Below are positions 1-9,876 of a stretch of 50,651 bases of DNA, piece by piece. The stretch comes from Chrysochromulina parva (Eukaryota > Haptophyta > Prymnesiales > Chrysochromulinaceae), in contig PJAB01000053.1 of NCBI GenBank assembly GCA_002887195.1, positions 1-50,651 on the forward strand. The letters run 5' to 3'. The translations under genes were made by a program, and so were the position numbers. Position 1 is the stretch's first letter. Each line of letters starts with the position of its first letter. The notes beneath the pieces were generated by a model. It saw nothing but the letters and a program-made list of their open reading frames with translations. It was not told the DNA's origin and did not search any database.

Positions 1-177
1 GCGTGTTCGAGACTGTTTTGAGATTGGTTAAGAGCTGCGTGCTCCGCCCTCTTGACCGCCGCCAAGCTAGCGGCCACACTCTGAGGTGTGTACGGTACGA
101 GCCGACCGTTATCTTCAACTGTTGTTTCGACAAGTGAGCAAACCCGAGCCGACGCCTGTTGTATTTCGTCCGCCCAC

Positions 178-669
178 ATGCCTGTGGTCGAGACGCTGGT
201 GCAGGCATTTGAGATTGAGGATGAGGACTCATTACCACCCAGCCCGCGCATTGCGACACCGACGATGCCGGCAGCCTTCAAGGCCCGCCCTCGCTCTTCC
301 GCATCCAGCAAGCCATCCGACCTCCCCGACGACATGGAGGTGTTTGAGCTGCCGCCGGAGCTTGCGTGGCTGAGCCAAGCAACTTCGTTGCCAGGTGCGG
401 ACTCTTTTGATGACGATGCGAGCAAAGCTCGCCTTGTCGACGACTCGAGGGCGAGCACCCCATCGACGGTCTTGGATGTTGAGCCCATCGTCGCTGTCCC
501 GGCGAAGCAAGTGACGAGAGGCGCTTACTTTTCGCGCCCGCAGCATGGCGGGCGAGCGGCAGGTGGCAGCGTGCCGAGGCTTCATGGACCGTCGAGCAAC
601 AAGTCGTGGAGCTGGAGGCGCCAAGCCGAAGCCAAGGCCCTAAGCCCACGGAACCATCGCCCCTTTTAG
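178..669 (+). CDS. Hypothetical acidic, low-complexity protein
   Basis: I do not recognise this protein (163 aa). The open frame extends upstream to about position 88, but the first ATG in frame is at 178, so I start there. The N-terminal part is acidic (an EIEDEDS patch at about residues 11-17), followed by a Ser/Pro/Ala-rich stretch and a second acidic helical segment with EVFELPPELAWL at about residues 61-72. The last 60 residues are basic (Arg, Ser, Gly). There is no signal peptide or membrane segment. The mixed, non-repetitive composition of the middle looks like real coding sequence, whereas overlapping frames on either strand are Arg/Pro/Ala biased. It may also have an upstream exon, because the frame is open before the first ATG. 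Confidence 0.45.
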   Translation: MPVVETLVQAFEIEDEDSLPPSPRIATPTMPAAFKARPRSSASSKPSDLPDDMEVFELPPELAWLSQATSLPGADSFDDDASKARLVDDSRASTPSTVLDVEPIVAVPAKQVTRGAYFSRPQHGGRAAGGSVPRLHGPSSNKSWSWRRQAEAKALSPRNHRPF

Positions 670-1863
670 CACCACGTAACCATCCTGACCGCGGATCCCC
701 GTCATCACGTTGTGGAGCGGCGAGCTTCCTGACATGCGTTGGTTTGGTTCGAGTGCACGCAAACGAGACATGCGAATAGGCTACGGAATGTGCTATGTGG
801 CATCACAATGGTGCACACCAAAAAGAGCGCGAGCGAAAAGCGAACGAACAAGGATCCAAGGAAGTACATCGAGACGCGAACCCGGCCGGCGTGACCACGT
901 GTGCGTCCCGTCCGCGGGCGGCCGTCGTTACTCGTTTCCGTTTCGTTTCAAAACCGGCTCGGCTCGGCTCATCGCTTTCAACCGGTGGACTCAAGTAAAA
1001 GTAAGTTAATAAGTTAAAGGAAGAGTCCGATTTCCGACGACCCGTTACGCGCGCCGACGAACGCGACGTCCGTTCCTGCAGGGATTCGGGCCGGCCCGAA
1101 TCCGCAGATTTTTTTGGTTTCAAAAAGGTGGTACTCTGCAACGAGACGCCGAGGTCGAGAGTTTTTTTTGAGTTTTTTGAGTTTTTTCGTGTGTTTTACG
1201 TGTGTTTTCCAAGGGAGTTGGTTTCGGGCAGGGGAGACGGGAGTGTTCCTTTAACGTCGCCCGTTGGTAGATGGAGTACCCACGGTAGCAAACCGAACAG
1301 GGGCAGCCGGTACACGTGGCGAGGGGGTCATCCCCAGGTCGAACCCCCAGGCATACTTAGCGGGCACGAATCACTCACTCGTGACTCGAAGCGTCGAACG
1401 CAACGACCGGTCGCTCGGCTCGGGTGACGCGGTGCGGTCGATTCTGCATTCTCGATAACGGATAACGCGCGAAAATCGATATAAGGCTGCGCCGGCAACG
1501 CCCACCGCCCGACGGCCTACCCATGGTTATACAAACGCCAACGACCGTACATAGAGCACTCGCCTACAGTGTCTCTCAGAGAGTCTCACTATGTACGTAA
1601 CCCCTACGGCGGGCCCAGTAGCCCTACACACCGAGACGGCAAGATACACGGATGGTCGGACCACGGGGCCCCGTAGCGCGAGAAAGCCGAGCGACAACGC
1701 CTACCGCCACAGCCAACCACACAAGAGTCACAACTCCGGAGCGGGCGCGCACCTCATCAACTCGACGCCCCCCTTGCGCCGCTCTCGCTGTAGCTGGGCC
1801 TAGCTGGGCCGGGGCGACGCTCTCTCGTTCATGGAACTTTCATGGAACTTCCATGGAACTCAC
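670..1863. other. Intergenic, no gene seen
   Basis: About 1.2 kb with short frames only, none of them protein-like. It contains a run of TTTTTTGAG-type repeats near 1150-1190 and three spaced copies of CATGGAACTT between about 1830 and 1860, just beyond the 3' end of the minus-strand permease gene. I see no tRNA or other RNA gene. Confidence 0.6.
1830..1861. repeat. Short triple repeat CATGGAACTT
   Basis: The block reads CATGGAACTTT, CATGGAACTTCC, CATGGAACTCAC, a short tandem repeat with a 10-12 base period. It lies immediately downstream of the stop codon of the minus-strand gene ending at 1864, so it would be in its 3' untranslated region. Confidence 0.8.
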
Positions 1864-4611
1864 TCAATCGCAGCTAGTGTAGGGTGTCGGCTCCGAGCTT
1901 TGCCCCGAGCTTGGCATCCAGGACGGCACCTCCTTCTCGCCGCCCTCGCCGCCGCTGCCATCGCCCTCACCGCCGCCGCCGCCATCGCCGCCGCCGCCGG
2001 AGGCCCCTACGGCGCCAGCCACCGTGCCTGCGACGGTGCCCGGAGGGCTTGTCCACGAGGCGCGCCGTTTTGAGTGGGGAGGCGATTGACGAGCCGCCTT
2101 CGCCCCGAGGTACGATTGACGAACCGCCTTCGCCGCGGAGTAGGGTTGCACAAAGGGAGCGGCGGCGGCGACGAAGCGCGGGGCGAAGAGGAGAAAGGTG
2201 AGGAAGCCTTGAGCGTCTGTGAGGGCGATACTTAGGAGACGGATCACGAGCAAGGCTCGCCCGCGCTTCGCGATCGTCGACGTCGGACCATCACCTGCGT
2301 ATTGGCCGCTGTCGACGCTGATCTCAGCGCAGATGCTCACAAGGTCGAGCGTCAGCCGAAGCAACGCCGACAGGGCGACGGCTACCTCACGCCATCCCTT
2401 GGGACTCAAAGTGGACGAGGAAAGGATGGGGTCGGACCCCTCCGGCTCACCGACAGCGCCTCTTCCGCCGCTCGCCACAGCTGCTGCCTCGTCCTCCGCC
2501 ACCACCACCGTGCCAACGTCGTCGACCTCCACCACCACCTGAGCTGCAGTTACTTCGGCGCCACCGCGGGCCTCATCACGAAGGAGCTCTCGCGCAGTCG
2601 GTGGCGAGGGCGCAACATCCGAGCCACCGCCGCCGCTGGTTTCGAGCAGGCGCTCGCGACTTGCCGTCGCGAATGGCGACGGCAAGTTGCCACCCACCGC
2701 GCCACTTGCCGACCGCCGCGCGGACAAGGGGGGGAGGGTGGTGAGGGGAATGGAGAGGGGGGTGGCTGTCGTCTTGACGGAGGCAGCCTTGGCAATGCCA
2801 TCGGAGATGAGCTCGCTGAGAAGCCGACGTGCCATGAGGCACAGGGCCGCGCCTACGGCGAGGTCGAAGATCAGGTCGACCACGAGCTGCCCCATGCCGC
2901 CCTGGATCCACATGTCTCCCTCCGCGCCGGGCTGTGGATCGAGCGCAAACGGTAGCGTGAGCACGAGTACCAGCACGGCGCTCAACCCCAAGTACACGAA
3001 GTGCTTTCGGGTGGGGAAGGCGCCCTGGGCTCCTCGCCGTGACGAGGCACGGACGACGGCGACGCATGCCATGAGCGCGCCCAGACGGCAGCAGTTGGTC
3101 AGTGTGTACCAGAGGGTAGTGGCGGCACTGTCCGGCGGTGGAAGGCCTGTCCAAGCACCGCTGCCGCGCCCGAGGAGGGCGGTGCTGGAGAAGCCGAGTT
3201 GCAGCCATGTGAGCATCCACACAGAAGGCGAGAGACGCATGTGCACGGAGAGGAAGTTGGCAGCGCGCAGCAGCTTGGCGCGCGCCTGCAGCGAGAGAAC
3301 CGCGGACGACGAAACCGACGTGAGACCAGTCTGGGCTCCGAGAGGGGAGTCCAAAGACAAGACGAGCATCAACGGCGAGCCGCCCCCACTGGCGTCAGCA
3401 AGACTCCCGTTGGGAAACTTCTCGCCTCCATCCTTGCCGCCGCCGAGGATGGCCACGCGGCGCATGAGGCACGCGAGCCCACTCCTGGGCAGCAGCAGCA
3501 GCACCGTGCCGACGAGCGACAGCAGGTGACACACGGATGAGAAGATGTAGGCCGCCATCACATTCTGTCCCTCGCCTGAGACGAGCGTCAGACTGCCTGC
3601 GAGTAGGAGCGGGAAGGCGGTAATGGCACCGACGGCGAGCGTACGCGCCACAATCTTCGGGTGGTGCTTTGTTGAAGTCGCCAGGCTGTTGATCCAAGGG
3701 GCGGGCGGGAGGGAACCGTACAGGTAGGCGACGTCGGCGAGGGAGCCCGAGGAGACGTTTTCGGAGGAGCATCCCACTGACTGCTGTAACCGGCTCGCGA
3801 CGACGGGCAGCATCACGAGCTTGAGGAGGAGGAGCAGCATCACGCAAAACCAGCCGCGTGCCGCGGGCACGGCCGTGAGCCCCGTATCCGATGGTGGGAG
3901 CGCAAGTGCCATCCCGAGGCTAAAGAGAGCACAGCACGAGAAGGCGTTTCCAATGTTGATGAGCAACCGGTCAAATGCAAGGGGCAGCGTGCCTCCGAGG
4001 ATGAAATTCATGGAGAGGCCGATGAGCGGCGCCACCACGAGTGCGTTCGTCACGATGCCCCGGCACACTGTCTTGAGCAGCGAGAGGCCCGGCTTGGTGC
4101 CCTTCTCCATGGCAATGCCCGCCTCCATGAAAAAGAAGCAGACCTGGTTGACGAACGCGTTCTGCATTAGCGAAAACAGCACGACATAGATCGCAAGCGT
4201 TGGGTACAGCGCCCTTATGATGGGCAGCCCGAAGGCCAGGTCATTGCTGCACGATGCGAGCAGCCCACCGAGCGCGGCCGACTTGAGGCGAGACCCGGAG
4301 AGCAAGCTGCTGGCGATTGCGCTGCCCAGCGATAGAGAGATTAACTTGGAAAGCAGCATGATGAGCAGAAAGCACGGGTTCAGGTCGTTCAGCTTCGCTG
4401 TAGCGAGCTGTTGCATCAGAAGGCAGGGGAGCGCGATGCGAGCCACAAAGAGCGAGATGCTGCGGCCATCGCCCACGAGCCCGATAGCGCCAGAGAAGTA
4501 ACCAATGAGAATGACGCCTCCTTGTGTGGTCAGCGCGCAAAGCAGATCGGTCAGGTCGAGCGGGCCAGGCGTAGGCGCGCTGGGCGGAGGAAGCGAAGGG
4601 ACGGCAGCCAT
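1864..4611 (-). CDS. LYCHOS/GPR155-like protein: PIN-type permease fused to a 7TM region
   Basis: This 915-aa protein has an N-terminal membrane-transport (auxin-carrier/PIN-like) domain at about residues 20-385, with many hydrophobic helices and the hallmark SNDLAFGLPIIRALYP at about residues 117-132, which resembles the permease half of animal GPR155. A second group of membrane segments follows (about 450-620 and 745-820), separated by a low-complexity loop, as in GPR155 where a GPCR-like 7TM unit follows the permease. In animals GPR155 (LYCHOS) is a lysosomal cholesterol sensor acting on mTORC1. The C-terminal DEP domain of animal GPR155 is not visible: the last 100 residues are Gly/Ser/Pro-rich. 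The start is the first ATG of an uninterrupted frame. The transporter fold is fairly certain; the sterol-sensing role is inference only. Confidence 0.8.
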   Translation of the reverse strand: MAAVPSLPPPSAPTPGPLDLTDLLCALTTQGGVILIGYFSGAIGLVGDGRSISLFVARIALPCLLMQQLATAKLNDLNPCFLLIMLLSKLISLSLGSAIASSLLSGSRLKSAALGGLLASCSNDLAFGLPIIRALYPTLAIYVVLFSLMQNAFVNQVCFFFMEAGIAMEKGTKPGLSLLKTVCRGIVTNALVVAPLIGLSMNFILGGTLPLAFDRLLINIGNAFSCCALFSLGMALALPPSDTGLTAVPAARGWFCVMLLLLLKLVMLPVVASRLQQSVGCSSENVSSGSLADVAYLYGSLPPAPWINSLATSTKHHPKIVARTLAVGAITAFPLLLAGSLTLVSGEGQNVMAAYIFSSVCHLLSLVGTVLLLLPRSGLACLMRRVAILGGGKDGGEKFPNGSLADASGGGSPLMLVLSLDSPLGAQTGLTSVSSSAVLSLQARAKLLRAANFLSVHMRLSPSVWMLTWLQLGFSSTALLGRGSGAWTGLPPPDSAATTLWYTLTNCCRLGALMACVAVVRASSRRGAQGAFPTRKHFVYLGLSAVLVLVLTLPFALDPQPGAEGDMWIQGGMGQLVVDLIFDLAVGAALCLMARRLLSELISDGIAKAASVKTTATPLSIPLTTLPPLSARRSASGAVGGNLPSPFATASRERLLETSGGGGSDVAPSPPTARELLRDEARGGAEVTAAQVVVEVDDVGTVVVAEDEAAAVASGGRGAVGEPEGSDPILSSSTLSPKGWREVAVALSALLRLTLDLVSICAEISVDSGQYAGDGPTSTIAKRGRALLVIRLLSIALTDAQGFLTFLLFAPRFVAAAAPFVQPYSAAKAVRQSYLGAKAARQSPPHSKRRASWTSPPGTVAGTVAGAVGASGGGGDGGGGGEGDGSGGEGGEKEVPSWMPSSGQSSEPTPYTSCD

Positions 4612-4764
4612 GTTGTCGGAGGAGACTAGCCAGAAGGGAGCCCCGACAACAAACTCCCGACGAAAGTCCCCTTCTTCAGGGTTTCATCAGAGGCTGTGTG
4701 GGAAAATGGATGCAAGCGCGGGGACGCCGAAAAAAAAGTACCGAATCCCGCCATACCCTTTCGA

Positions 4765-7476
4765 CTATCCTGCCTTTACCCTCGCAAGCACCTCATCGAT
4801 CACCTCCTGCGGCGCCCCTCGGAAGAAGTGGAGCTGTGCCGGAAGCGGCGCGGCCGCGGCGCGACCCTCGTCTTGAGCGCGCGTCTCAAACGGAATGTCC
4901 TCAGTCCGCACGGGCACGAGCGCGGCCAGGAGCTGATCACGATCAATCATTGCCACGCGCCAGTCGCGATCAGCGACACCAAAAGAAAGGAGTAGGCCGC
5001 TCCCGCCTCCCCCCCCACCTCCCCCCCCGCCTCCGCCCCCGCCTCCGCCGCGTGCGGTGCGTCCGGGCGCGCCTTCGGCCCCGTCTCCCGCATCGCTCGT
5101 GACAGCGGTGGTGGCGACCAGCCCCAGAGGATATGGGATGTCATGCCCTCCGGGGGCGAACGGGCGACCGATCTCGATGATCGAGAACGGCGGGCGAGCT
5201 TCAAACGTGTACGGCGCCACTGCATAGTGAGAGCGGCCTTGCCTCTTATGGACGGAGTGAAGGAAGGCGAGATAGCGATCTCCCGAGGGGAGGCGCACCG
5301 GCGGTGTGCCTCCACGTAGGGCAGGGCGCTGCGCAGCGGCGGCGGCGGCGGAGGCGCCCGTGTCGGTGGCGAAACGGCTAGCGTACACGAGCTCCGCAAC
5401 GACCTCTACCCGTGAGGCGACGCTCTCATGCGCCGTGCTGCACGCGCTCGCTGTGCCGTCGGCGGCGGCGACGTCGGTGGTGCCGTCGCCATCGCTGGCA
5501 TGGTCGGCAGCGCACGCGGCGCGTCGCTCTGCCGCCGTGCGCTCCGCCGCGGCCAGCGCCGTCCTGGGCACGCGGAGCACCAAATGCGGGTCCAGAGAAT
5601 ACGAGAGCCACAAGGAGCCATTCTGCACAAAGGGCACCCAGTTCTTTTCGACGTCGGACGCGCCGCCCGCCAGCCGCAGTGCTGCCTCCGAAGGGCGGAG
5701 AAGCAGGGGAGGTGAGGCGTGTACGAAGGCATCGTCGGACGCGTCGTCGTTTGTCGTCGTCCCATGCCCTGTCGCGCCCAACTCGGCGCCATCTGCCTGA
5801 TGGCGACTCAGGAAGCTGAGGTACATGCCGCGCCGCATGCGCCAGCGACGCTCCAACGGTCGCCACGTGGACCGCGCCATGGACCGCGCCGTCGCGAGCG
5901 GTGGTTCGTGACGCAGCGCCTCGTGAGGCTCGTCGTGCTCGTCAGGCAGCACGTCGTTGTACAGCAGCGCCACGCGCTTTCCGATCCGTACGAGGCGTCC
6001 GTCCTCCGGCCCTCGCACGAGCTGTATTGAGGGCGGCGAGGGCAACTTGAGCCGGCGCGGGGCACCCATTGCCCCTGGTGCAGCGTGCAGCTGGCCAACG
6101 TCGTCCTCGAACAGCTCAGCATAGTACAATGACGAGGAGACGTGGCGGCCCTCGTCGGGTTCGTCGGGTTCGTCGGGTTCGTCGGGTTCGTCGGGTTCGT
6201 CGGGTTCGTCGGGTTCGTCGGGCTGGGCCGAGCTCTTTGTGCTGTGGGGGTCGTGTGGGAGCGAGGACGCGCCGCGCAACGCGGCCTCCCGCTGCTCACG
6301 TTCGGCCGCAGCAGCCTCGGGGCTCTCACTCACCCGACGAACGCGACGAACCTCGGGGCTCTCACTCACCCGGAAGATCGCAAGCAAGCGGCGCCTGGTG
6401 CAATCGCCACCGGCACCAGGACGCTTCCGAGGATCGGAAGGCCAACGGACGAGAGCTGCATGCATAGCCACGGGTAACTTCGGCTCGTCTGCAGAGACAG
6501 CCTGCACGGGCCGCGTTCTATCTTGCGCAGGGCTGGTAGCGTCACTCCGATCGACAGGGAATCTATCCACAGGGGATCCTTTTCCTAATATGGGAAGCAC
6601 GCTCGAGCCGATAACAAAGTTGGCATCCAGTACAAACGTCGGTTGCCGCACAGGCGTCGCCGCGGGCGAGGCGTTAGCAGTGCCAGCTCCGGTGCCGCCG
6701 TTGCCTGTGCCGGCGCTGGCGGAGTGATCAGGGCGACGATTGCCGGTGGCGGTCTGGGAGGCGGTCTGGGTGGCGGTATGGGTGGCGGTCTGGGTGGCGG
6801 CAGCGGTTGAGAACACGGGCGGAAGGCGCGCAGAGGACGGCTGGGAGTCGGCGGGAAGAGGCCATGCTTCGCGCTCGAGACGATGCGGCTGAGGCTGTGG
6901 CAACGAAGACTTGGGCGGGGGCGTTGAGGATGGCGACGGTAAGGATTGTGGCGGTAAGGACGGCGGCGATGAGAACAGAAGCGGCGACGGCGGCGAGGAT
7001 GCCAACGGCGCTCCGTCGCTGCTCGCCGTTGAGAAGTCGAGTGCCACCTGGCCGATGCGGTTGCCACTGCTGTTCTCGAGCCATGCATGCGCCGTGTGCT
7101 TGCCAGCTGGCAGCCCTTGCAACTCCAGTGTCACATGCTCTCCGCGAGCCTTGCGGCTCCCGTCTAGCACGATCGTTTCTGCGCCATCGATCGAAATGAC
7201 ACGTCGGCCGTGAAGCATGACACGGTGACCCGGCGAAGTGAGCAATAGGCGAGGCGTACTGCCACTCGCATCATAGCGCAGCTGCAGCTCCACGACATCA
7301 TCGACTTGCCGTTTTGGGTAGAGAAAGGCGAGAGGATCTTCGTCAATAGGCGCATCCGATTCAGGTGGCGGTGGTGCCGGTGCATCGGCGAGCCACCCGT
7401 TGCGCAGCACGAGTGCCACAGAGCCGCAGAGCAATACATGGCTTGCGAGCTTGCATTGGCCGTGCATGAGAGTCAT
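4765..7476 (-). CDS. Secreted or type II membrane protein with glycosidase-like beta-propeller
   Basis: The frame opens at 7656, but the first 60 residues are Arg-rich and unlikely; the ATG at 7476 (or 7467) gives a good signal anchor (ASHVLLCGSVALVLRNGWLA), so I start there (903 aa). An N-terminal beta-rich region follows (about 35-150), then long Ser/Pro/Thr-rich and charged linkers including a DEP tripeptide array. The C-terminal 400 residues contain VEKNWVPFVQNGSLWLSYS, an HYAVAPYTFEA segment and LLLSFGVADRDWRVAMID, the pattern of five-bladed propellers of the GH43/GH130-like type, in which an EKNW-PF blade and a final SxGxxD-W blade are typical. It probably acts in the Golgi, on the cell surface or in the scale matrix on carbohydrate. 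Substrate and activity cannot be told; a pseudo-enzyme is possible. Confidence 0.65.
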   Translation of the reverse strand: MTLMHGQCKLASHVLLCGSVALVLRNGWLADAPAPPPPESDAPIDEDPLAFLYPKRQVDDVVELQLRYDASGSTPRLLLTSPGHRVMLHGRRVISIDGAETIVLDGSRKARGEHVTLELQGLPAGKHTAHAWLENSSGNRIGQVALDFSTASSDGAPLASSPPSPLLFSSPPSLPPQSLPSPSSTPPPKSSLPQPQPHRLEREAWPLPADSQPSSARLPPVFSTAAATQTATHTATQTASQTATGNRRPDHSASAGTGNGGTGAGTANASPAATPVRQPTFVLDANFVIGSSVLPILGKGSPVDRFPVDRSDATSPAQDRTRPVQAVSADEPKLPVAMHAALVRWPSDPRKRPGAGGDCTRRRLLAIFRVSESPEVRRVRRVSESPEAAAAEREQREAALRGASSLPHDPHSTKSSAQPDEPDEPDEPDEPDEPDEPDEPDEGRHVSSSLYYAELFEDDVGQLHAAPGAMGAPRRLKLPSPPSIQLVRGPEDGRLVRIGKRVALLYNDVLPDEHDEPHEALRHEPPLATARSMARSTWRPLERRWRMRRGMYLSFLSRHQADGAELGATGHGTTTNDDASDDAFVHASPPLLLRPSEAALRLAGGASDVEKNWVPFVQNGSLWLSYSLDPHLVLRVPRTALAAAERTAAERRAACAADHASDGDGTTDVAAADGTASACSTAHESVASRVEVVAELVYASRFATDTGASAAAAAAQRPALRGGTPPVRLPSGDRYLAFLHSVHKRQGRSHYAVAPYTFEARPPFSIIEIGRPFAPGGHDIPYPLGLVATTAVTSDAGDGAEGAPGRTARGGGGGGGGGGGGGGGGSGLLLSFGVADRDWRVAMIDRDQLLAALVPVRTEDIPFETRAQDEGRAAAAPLPAQLHFFRGAPQEVIDEVLARVKAG
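6151..6224 (-). repeat. 9-base tandem array encoding DEP repeats
   Basis: About eight head-to-tail copies of the nonamer TCGTCGGGT on the plus strand, in frame with the beta-propeller gene, where they encode (Asp-Glu-Pro)n. Copies are nearly identical, which suggests recent slippage and possible length variation among strains. Confidence 0.9.
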
Positions 7477-7604
7477 CCGCGCCGACCGCGTCCCGCGCGT
7501 GCCGCGCGTCCCGCCAGTCAAGCGCCGATTTTCCGAGCACGCACGGACGGATGTGTGGGAGAATCCCTTTACAACAAACACATCCAAACTTACATGTTTT
7601 GACC

Positions 7605-7620
7605 GACTTGACTTGTCTTG
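7605..7620. promoter_or_regulatory. 16-base motif in a divergent promoter
   Basis: GACTTGACTTGTCTTG lies between the head-to-head starts at 7476 (-) and 7725 (+). The identical 16 bases recur at 39388-39403 between another head-to-head pair, and the core GACTTGACTTG recurs tandemly near 42282 between a third pair. Promoter function is inference from this placement. Confidence 0.4.
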
Positions 7621-7724
7621 CCATGCACGAATTTCGCGTCGCGGTTGAAACTGCACGAGGGACGACTTGACGGCCGTGCGCCTTTGTTTTGCGTTTGCGT
7701 GGGTCTACCTATCGATCGAGTGAA

Positions 7725-9542
7725 ATGATGCAACTGGCACGGCTTGTTATCCCAGCTAACACACCTAGCACGCCGACAGAAGAGGCGACGAGCAAGCTCG
7801 AGCAAGCTAAGGGCAACCTCAGAGAGGCGACGAGCAAGCTTGAGCCGATTGGTGGCTTCGTCCTTCCTGCCCGCTTTCAGCCAGTCGCAGAGGTCCTCGA
7901 AGCATGCAATCTACACGACAACGTGCCCTCAGCGGTAACCTGGTGCAATGAGCAGGGCGTTGATTCGATGGCCATGCTGCTGGAACTAAAACTCGAGAAT
8001 GCGCTTGTGGACGCGCTCTCACTCAAGCCAGCAAAGAGGCAGCAACTCTTGAAGCGCCTGGCCGAGAGTGGACATAAGCCAGCAACACCTGCATCTCCTA
8101 CATCTCCCCTGGCGAAGCCGGTGGTGGCCACAAAGAATGGGGCACTGCCGCCGAAAAAGGGGTCGTCCCCGCTGAAGAAAGGGTCCAAAACCGCTTCATC
8201 TGTAGCTCCGGCACCAGCTCACTCCTCGGCCATGGTCAGAGTGCCGGAGGAGAAAGAAGAGGAACCAGAGCCACTCTCGCCTATAGGTGGGGTCCGCGCG
8301 AGCTGGACGTTTGGATCGCGAGAAAAGAAGCCAGAAGCCCCGGACGTTCGGGACGCTGGCCGGGATGCTCGCGTTTCAGCCTTCTTCGAGTCGCTTGGAT
8401 TTTCCGATCCCTCGCCACTCGAAGCAGCCATGACCGGCGACGCGCGCGCGCCGAAAGGAAGCGGGTCTGGCTCCAGAAGCGGATCGCCTGTGCCAGGTAC
8501 CCCAAGGCCAGCATCGCCCAAGGTTGCCAAGATAGGGTGGGGAGTAGCACGCAGGAAGGCCCACGTGGCCATGGCCGTTGGATCCCTCGACGAGGCCGCC
8601 AACAAGCCCGCACTTCAACGCTCACAAGCAGACCTCGATGCGGAGAAGCTCTATCGAACCTTCGTCAAACCAAAACGGGAAGCTGATGAGGGCCCAAGCG
8701 AATACGACCTCGACGTGCTGCATTACCAGACGATGGCACTACTCGATTATGTTCAGACCGTCAAGGAGCAATCCAGTTCACGTTGGGCGGCCGAATCGAA
8801 GAAAGACAGCCACCTCCTCGAGGAGAAGAAGGTGCTCATGGAAGAGCTGAGCGCCGCCATTCTCGATCACTTGACTGTCAAGACGGACTTCGGAGAAGTC
8901 CCGTACTTGAAACCTGGCACTTCCGTCGAGGGTACCTTAGAGACCTTGGCAACACTCGCTCGCACCGATCGTTCCGCCCTGTCCGCGGAGCTCAAGAAAT
9001 TCGGGTTTTCCAACTTGCGTAAGCTCTCCAAGGTGGAAGAGTTCCTCTTGGAGATGGCTGGAGAAACGAAAGACCTTTTCAAAGAGGAAGCAGCGGCCAA
9101 GGCAATAGCCGAGGCTGAGGCCGCTGAGAAAGCGGCCGAGGAGGCCGCGGAGGCTGCGGTCAGGGCAAAGTCCAAGGCCGAGGCCGCTCAGGCAGAGGCC
9201 AGGGCAGGGGCCGAGGCTAAGGCCGCTGAGCTCAAGGCGAAAGAGGAAGCAGCAGTCAGGGCCGAGGCTGAGGCCGCTGAGGCTGCCGCCGAGGAGGCCG
9301 CTATGGCTGCGGCTAGAGCAAAGGCCAAGTCCGAGGCCGCTCAAGCAGCGTTCAGGGCGAAGGACGAGGCCGCTCAGGCGGCGACCCGGGCAAAGGCCGA
9401 GGCTGACGCAAAGGCGAAGGCTCCAATCTATCGATGCAGCATTGAGCCACCTCTACCGTTCGACATCGCTGCACAGGTCGAGAAGGTCCTCAGTGCGGCT
9501 GTCGGTGAGAAGGTCGCAGTGAGATGGCATGCAGATGGATGA
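7725..9542 (+). CDS. Hypothetical protein with SAM-like helical domain and Ala-rich coiled coil
   Basis: The protein is 605 aa from the ATG at 7725; an upstream in-frame start (7689) would add 12 residues. Residues about 50-115 form a compact helical region (EACNLHDNVPSAVTWCNEQ ... LKPAKRQQLLKRLAE) that resembles a sterile-alpha-motif-like fold. A Ser/Pro/Lys linker follows, then a helical middle (about 280-450), then a long alpha-helical coiled coil made of Ala/Glu/Lys repeats of the type AEAAEKAAEEAAEAA (about 455-575). The C-terminal 30 residues look globular. There is no signal peptide or membrane segment, so a cytosolic or cytoskeletal scaffold role is plausible. The coiled-coil part is low complexity and will give spurious database matches. 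The gene is head-to-head with the beta-propeller gene. Confidence 0.7.
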   Translation: MMQLARLVIPANTPSTPTEEATSKLEQAKGNLREATSKLEPIGGFVLPARFQPVAEVLEACNLHDNVPSAVTWCNEQGVDSMAMLLELKLENALVDALSLKPAKRQQLLKRLAESGHKPATPASPTSPLAKPVVATKNGALPPKKGSSPLKKGSKTASSVAPAPAHSSAMVRVPEEKEEEPEPLSPIGGVRASWTFGSREKKPEAPDVRDAGRDARVSAFFESLGFSDPSPLEAAMTGDARAPKGSGSGSRSGSPVPGTPRPASPKVAKIGWGVARRKAHVAMAVGSLDEAANKPALQRSQADLDAEKLYRTFVKPKREADEGPSEYDLDVLHYQTMALLDYVQTVKEQSSSRWAAESKKDSHLLEEKKVLMEELSAAILDHLTVKTDFGEVPYLKPGTSVEGTLETLATLARTDRSALSAELKKFGFSNLRKLSKVEEFLLEMAGETKDLFKEEAAAKAIAEAEAAEKAAEEAAEAAVRAKSKAEAAQAEARAGAEAKAAELKAKEEAAVRAEAEAAEAAAEEAAMAAARAKAKSEAAQAAFRAKDEAAQAATRAKAEADAKAKAPIYRCSIEPPLPFDIAAQVEKVLSAAVGEKVAVRWHADG

Positions 9543-9876
9543 CTCGCGGTACATCGAGTGAGCACCGTCGTACTCGTAGCATTTATGACTCGCGCGCCAC
9601 ACCGATCGACGGTCCGGTGCGGGGCTGGGTGCGGTGACCCGGGGCGGGGTCTCGCGACCCTACACGTGTGGCATCCCTTTTGCGCCGCGCGCGCTCGCGC
9701 CTCGCGCCCTCGGCCCGCCGCGTGCCGGACCGCGTGGTCGGCTCGCGGGCGACGTGCGGCCGGCCGTCACAAAAATCAATCACCTTCCTATGTTTTTTTG
9801 ATATATTATTTAGATGAGATATCGATTCGCCCGTCGGCGGCCGGGCGGGCCTTTTTAGCGGGCCTTCAGCTTCACG
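9543..9876. other. Intergenic, convergent 3' ends
   Basis: About 330 bases between two convergent genes. An AT-rich patch near 9788-9820 (TTTTTTTGATATATTATTTAG) stands out from the GC-rich surroundings and could carry the 3' processing signals of either gene. No coding frame is convincing here. Confidence 0.5.

Noticed and set aside
1300..1360. GGTCGAACCCCCAG, tRNA-like
   Set aside because: No cloverleaf could be formed with the flanking sequence.
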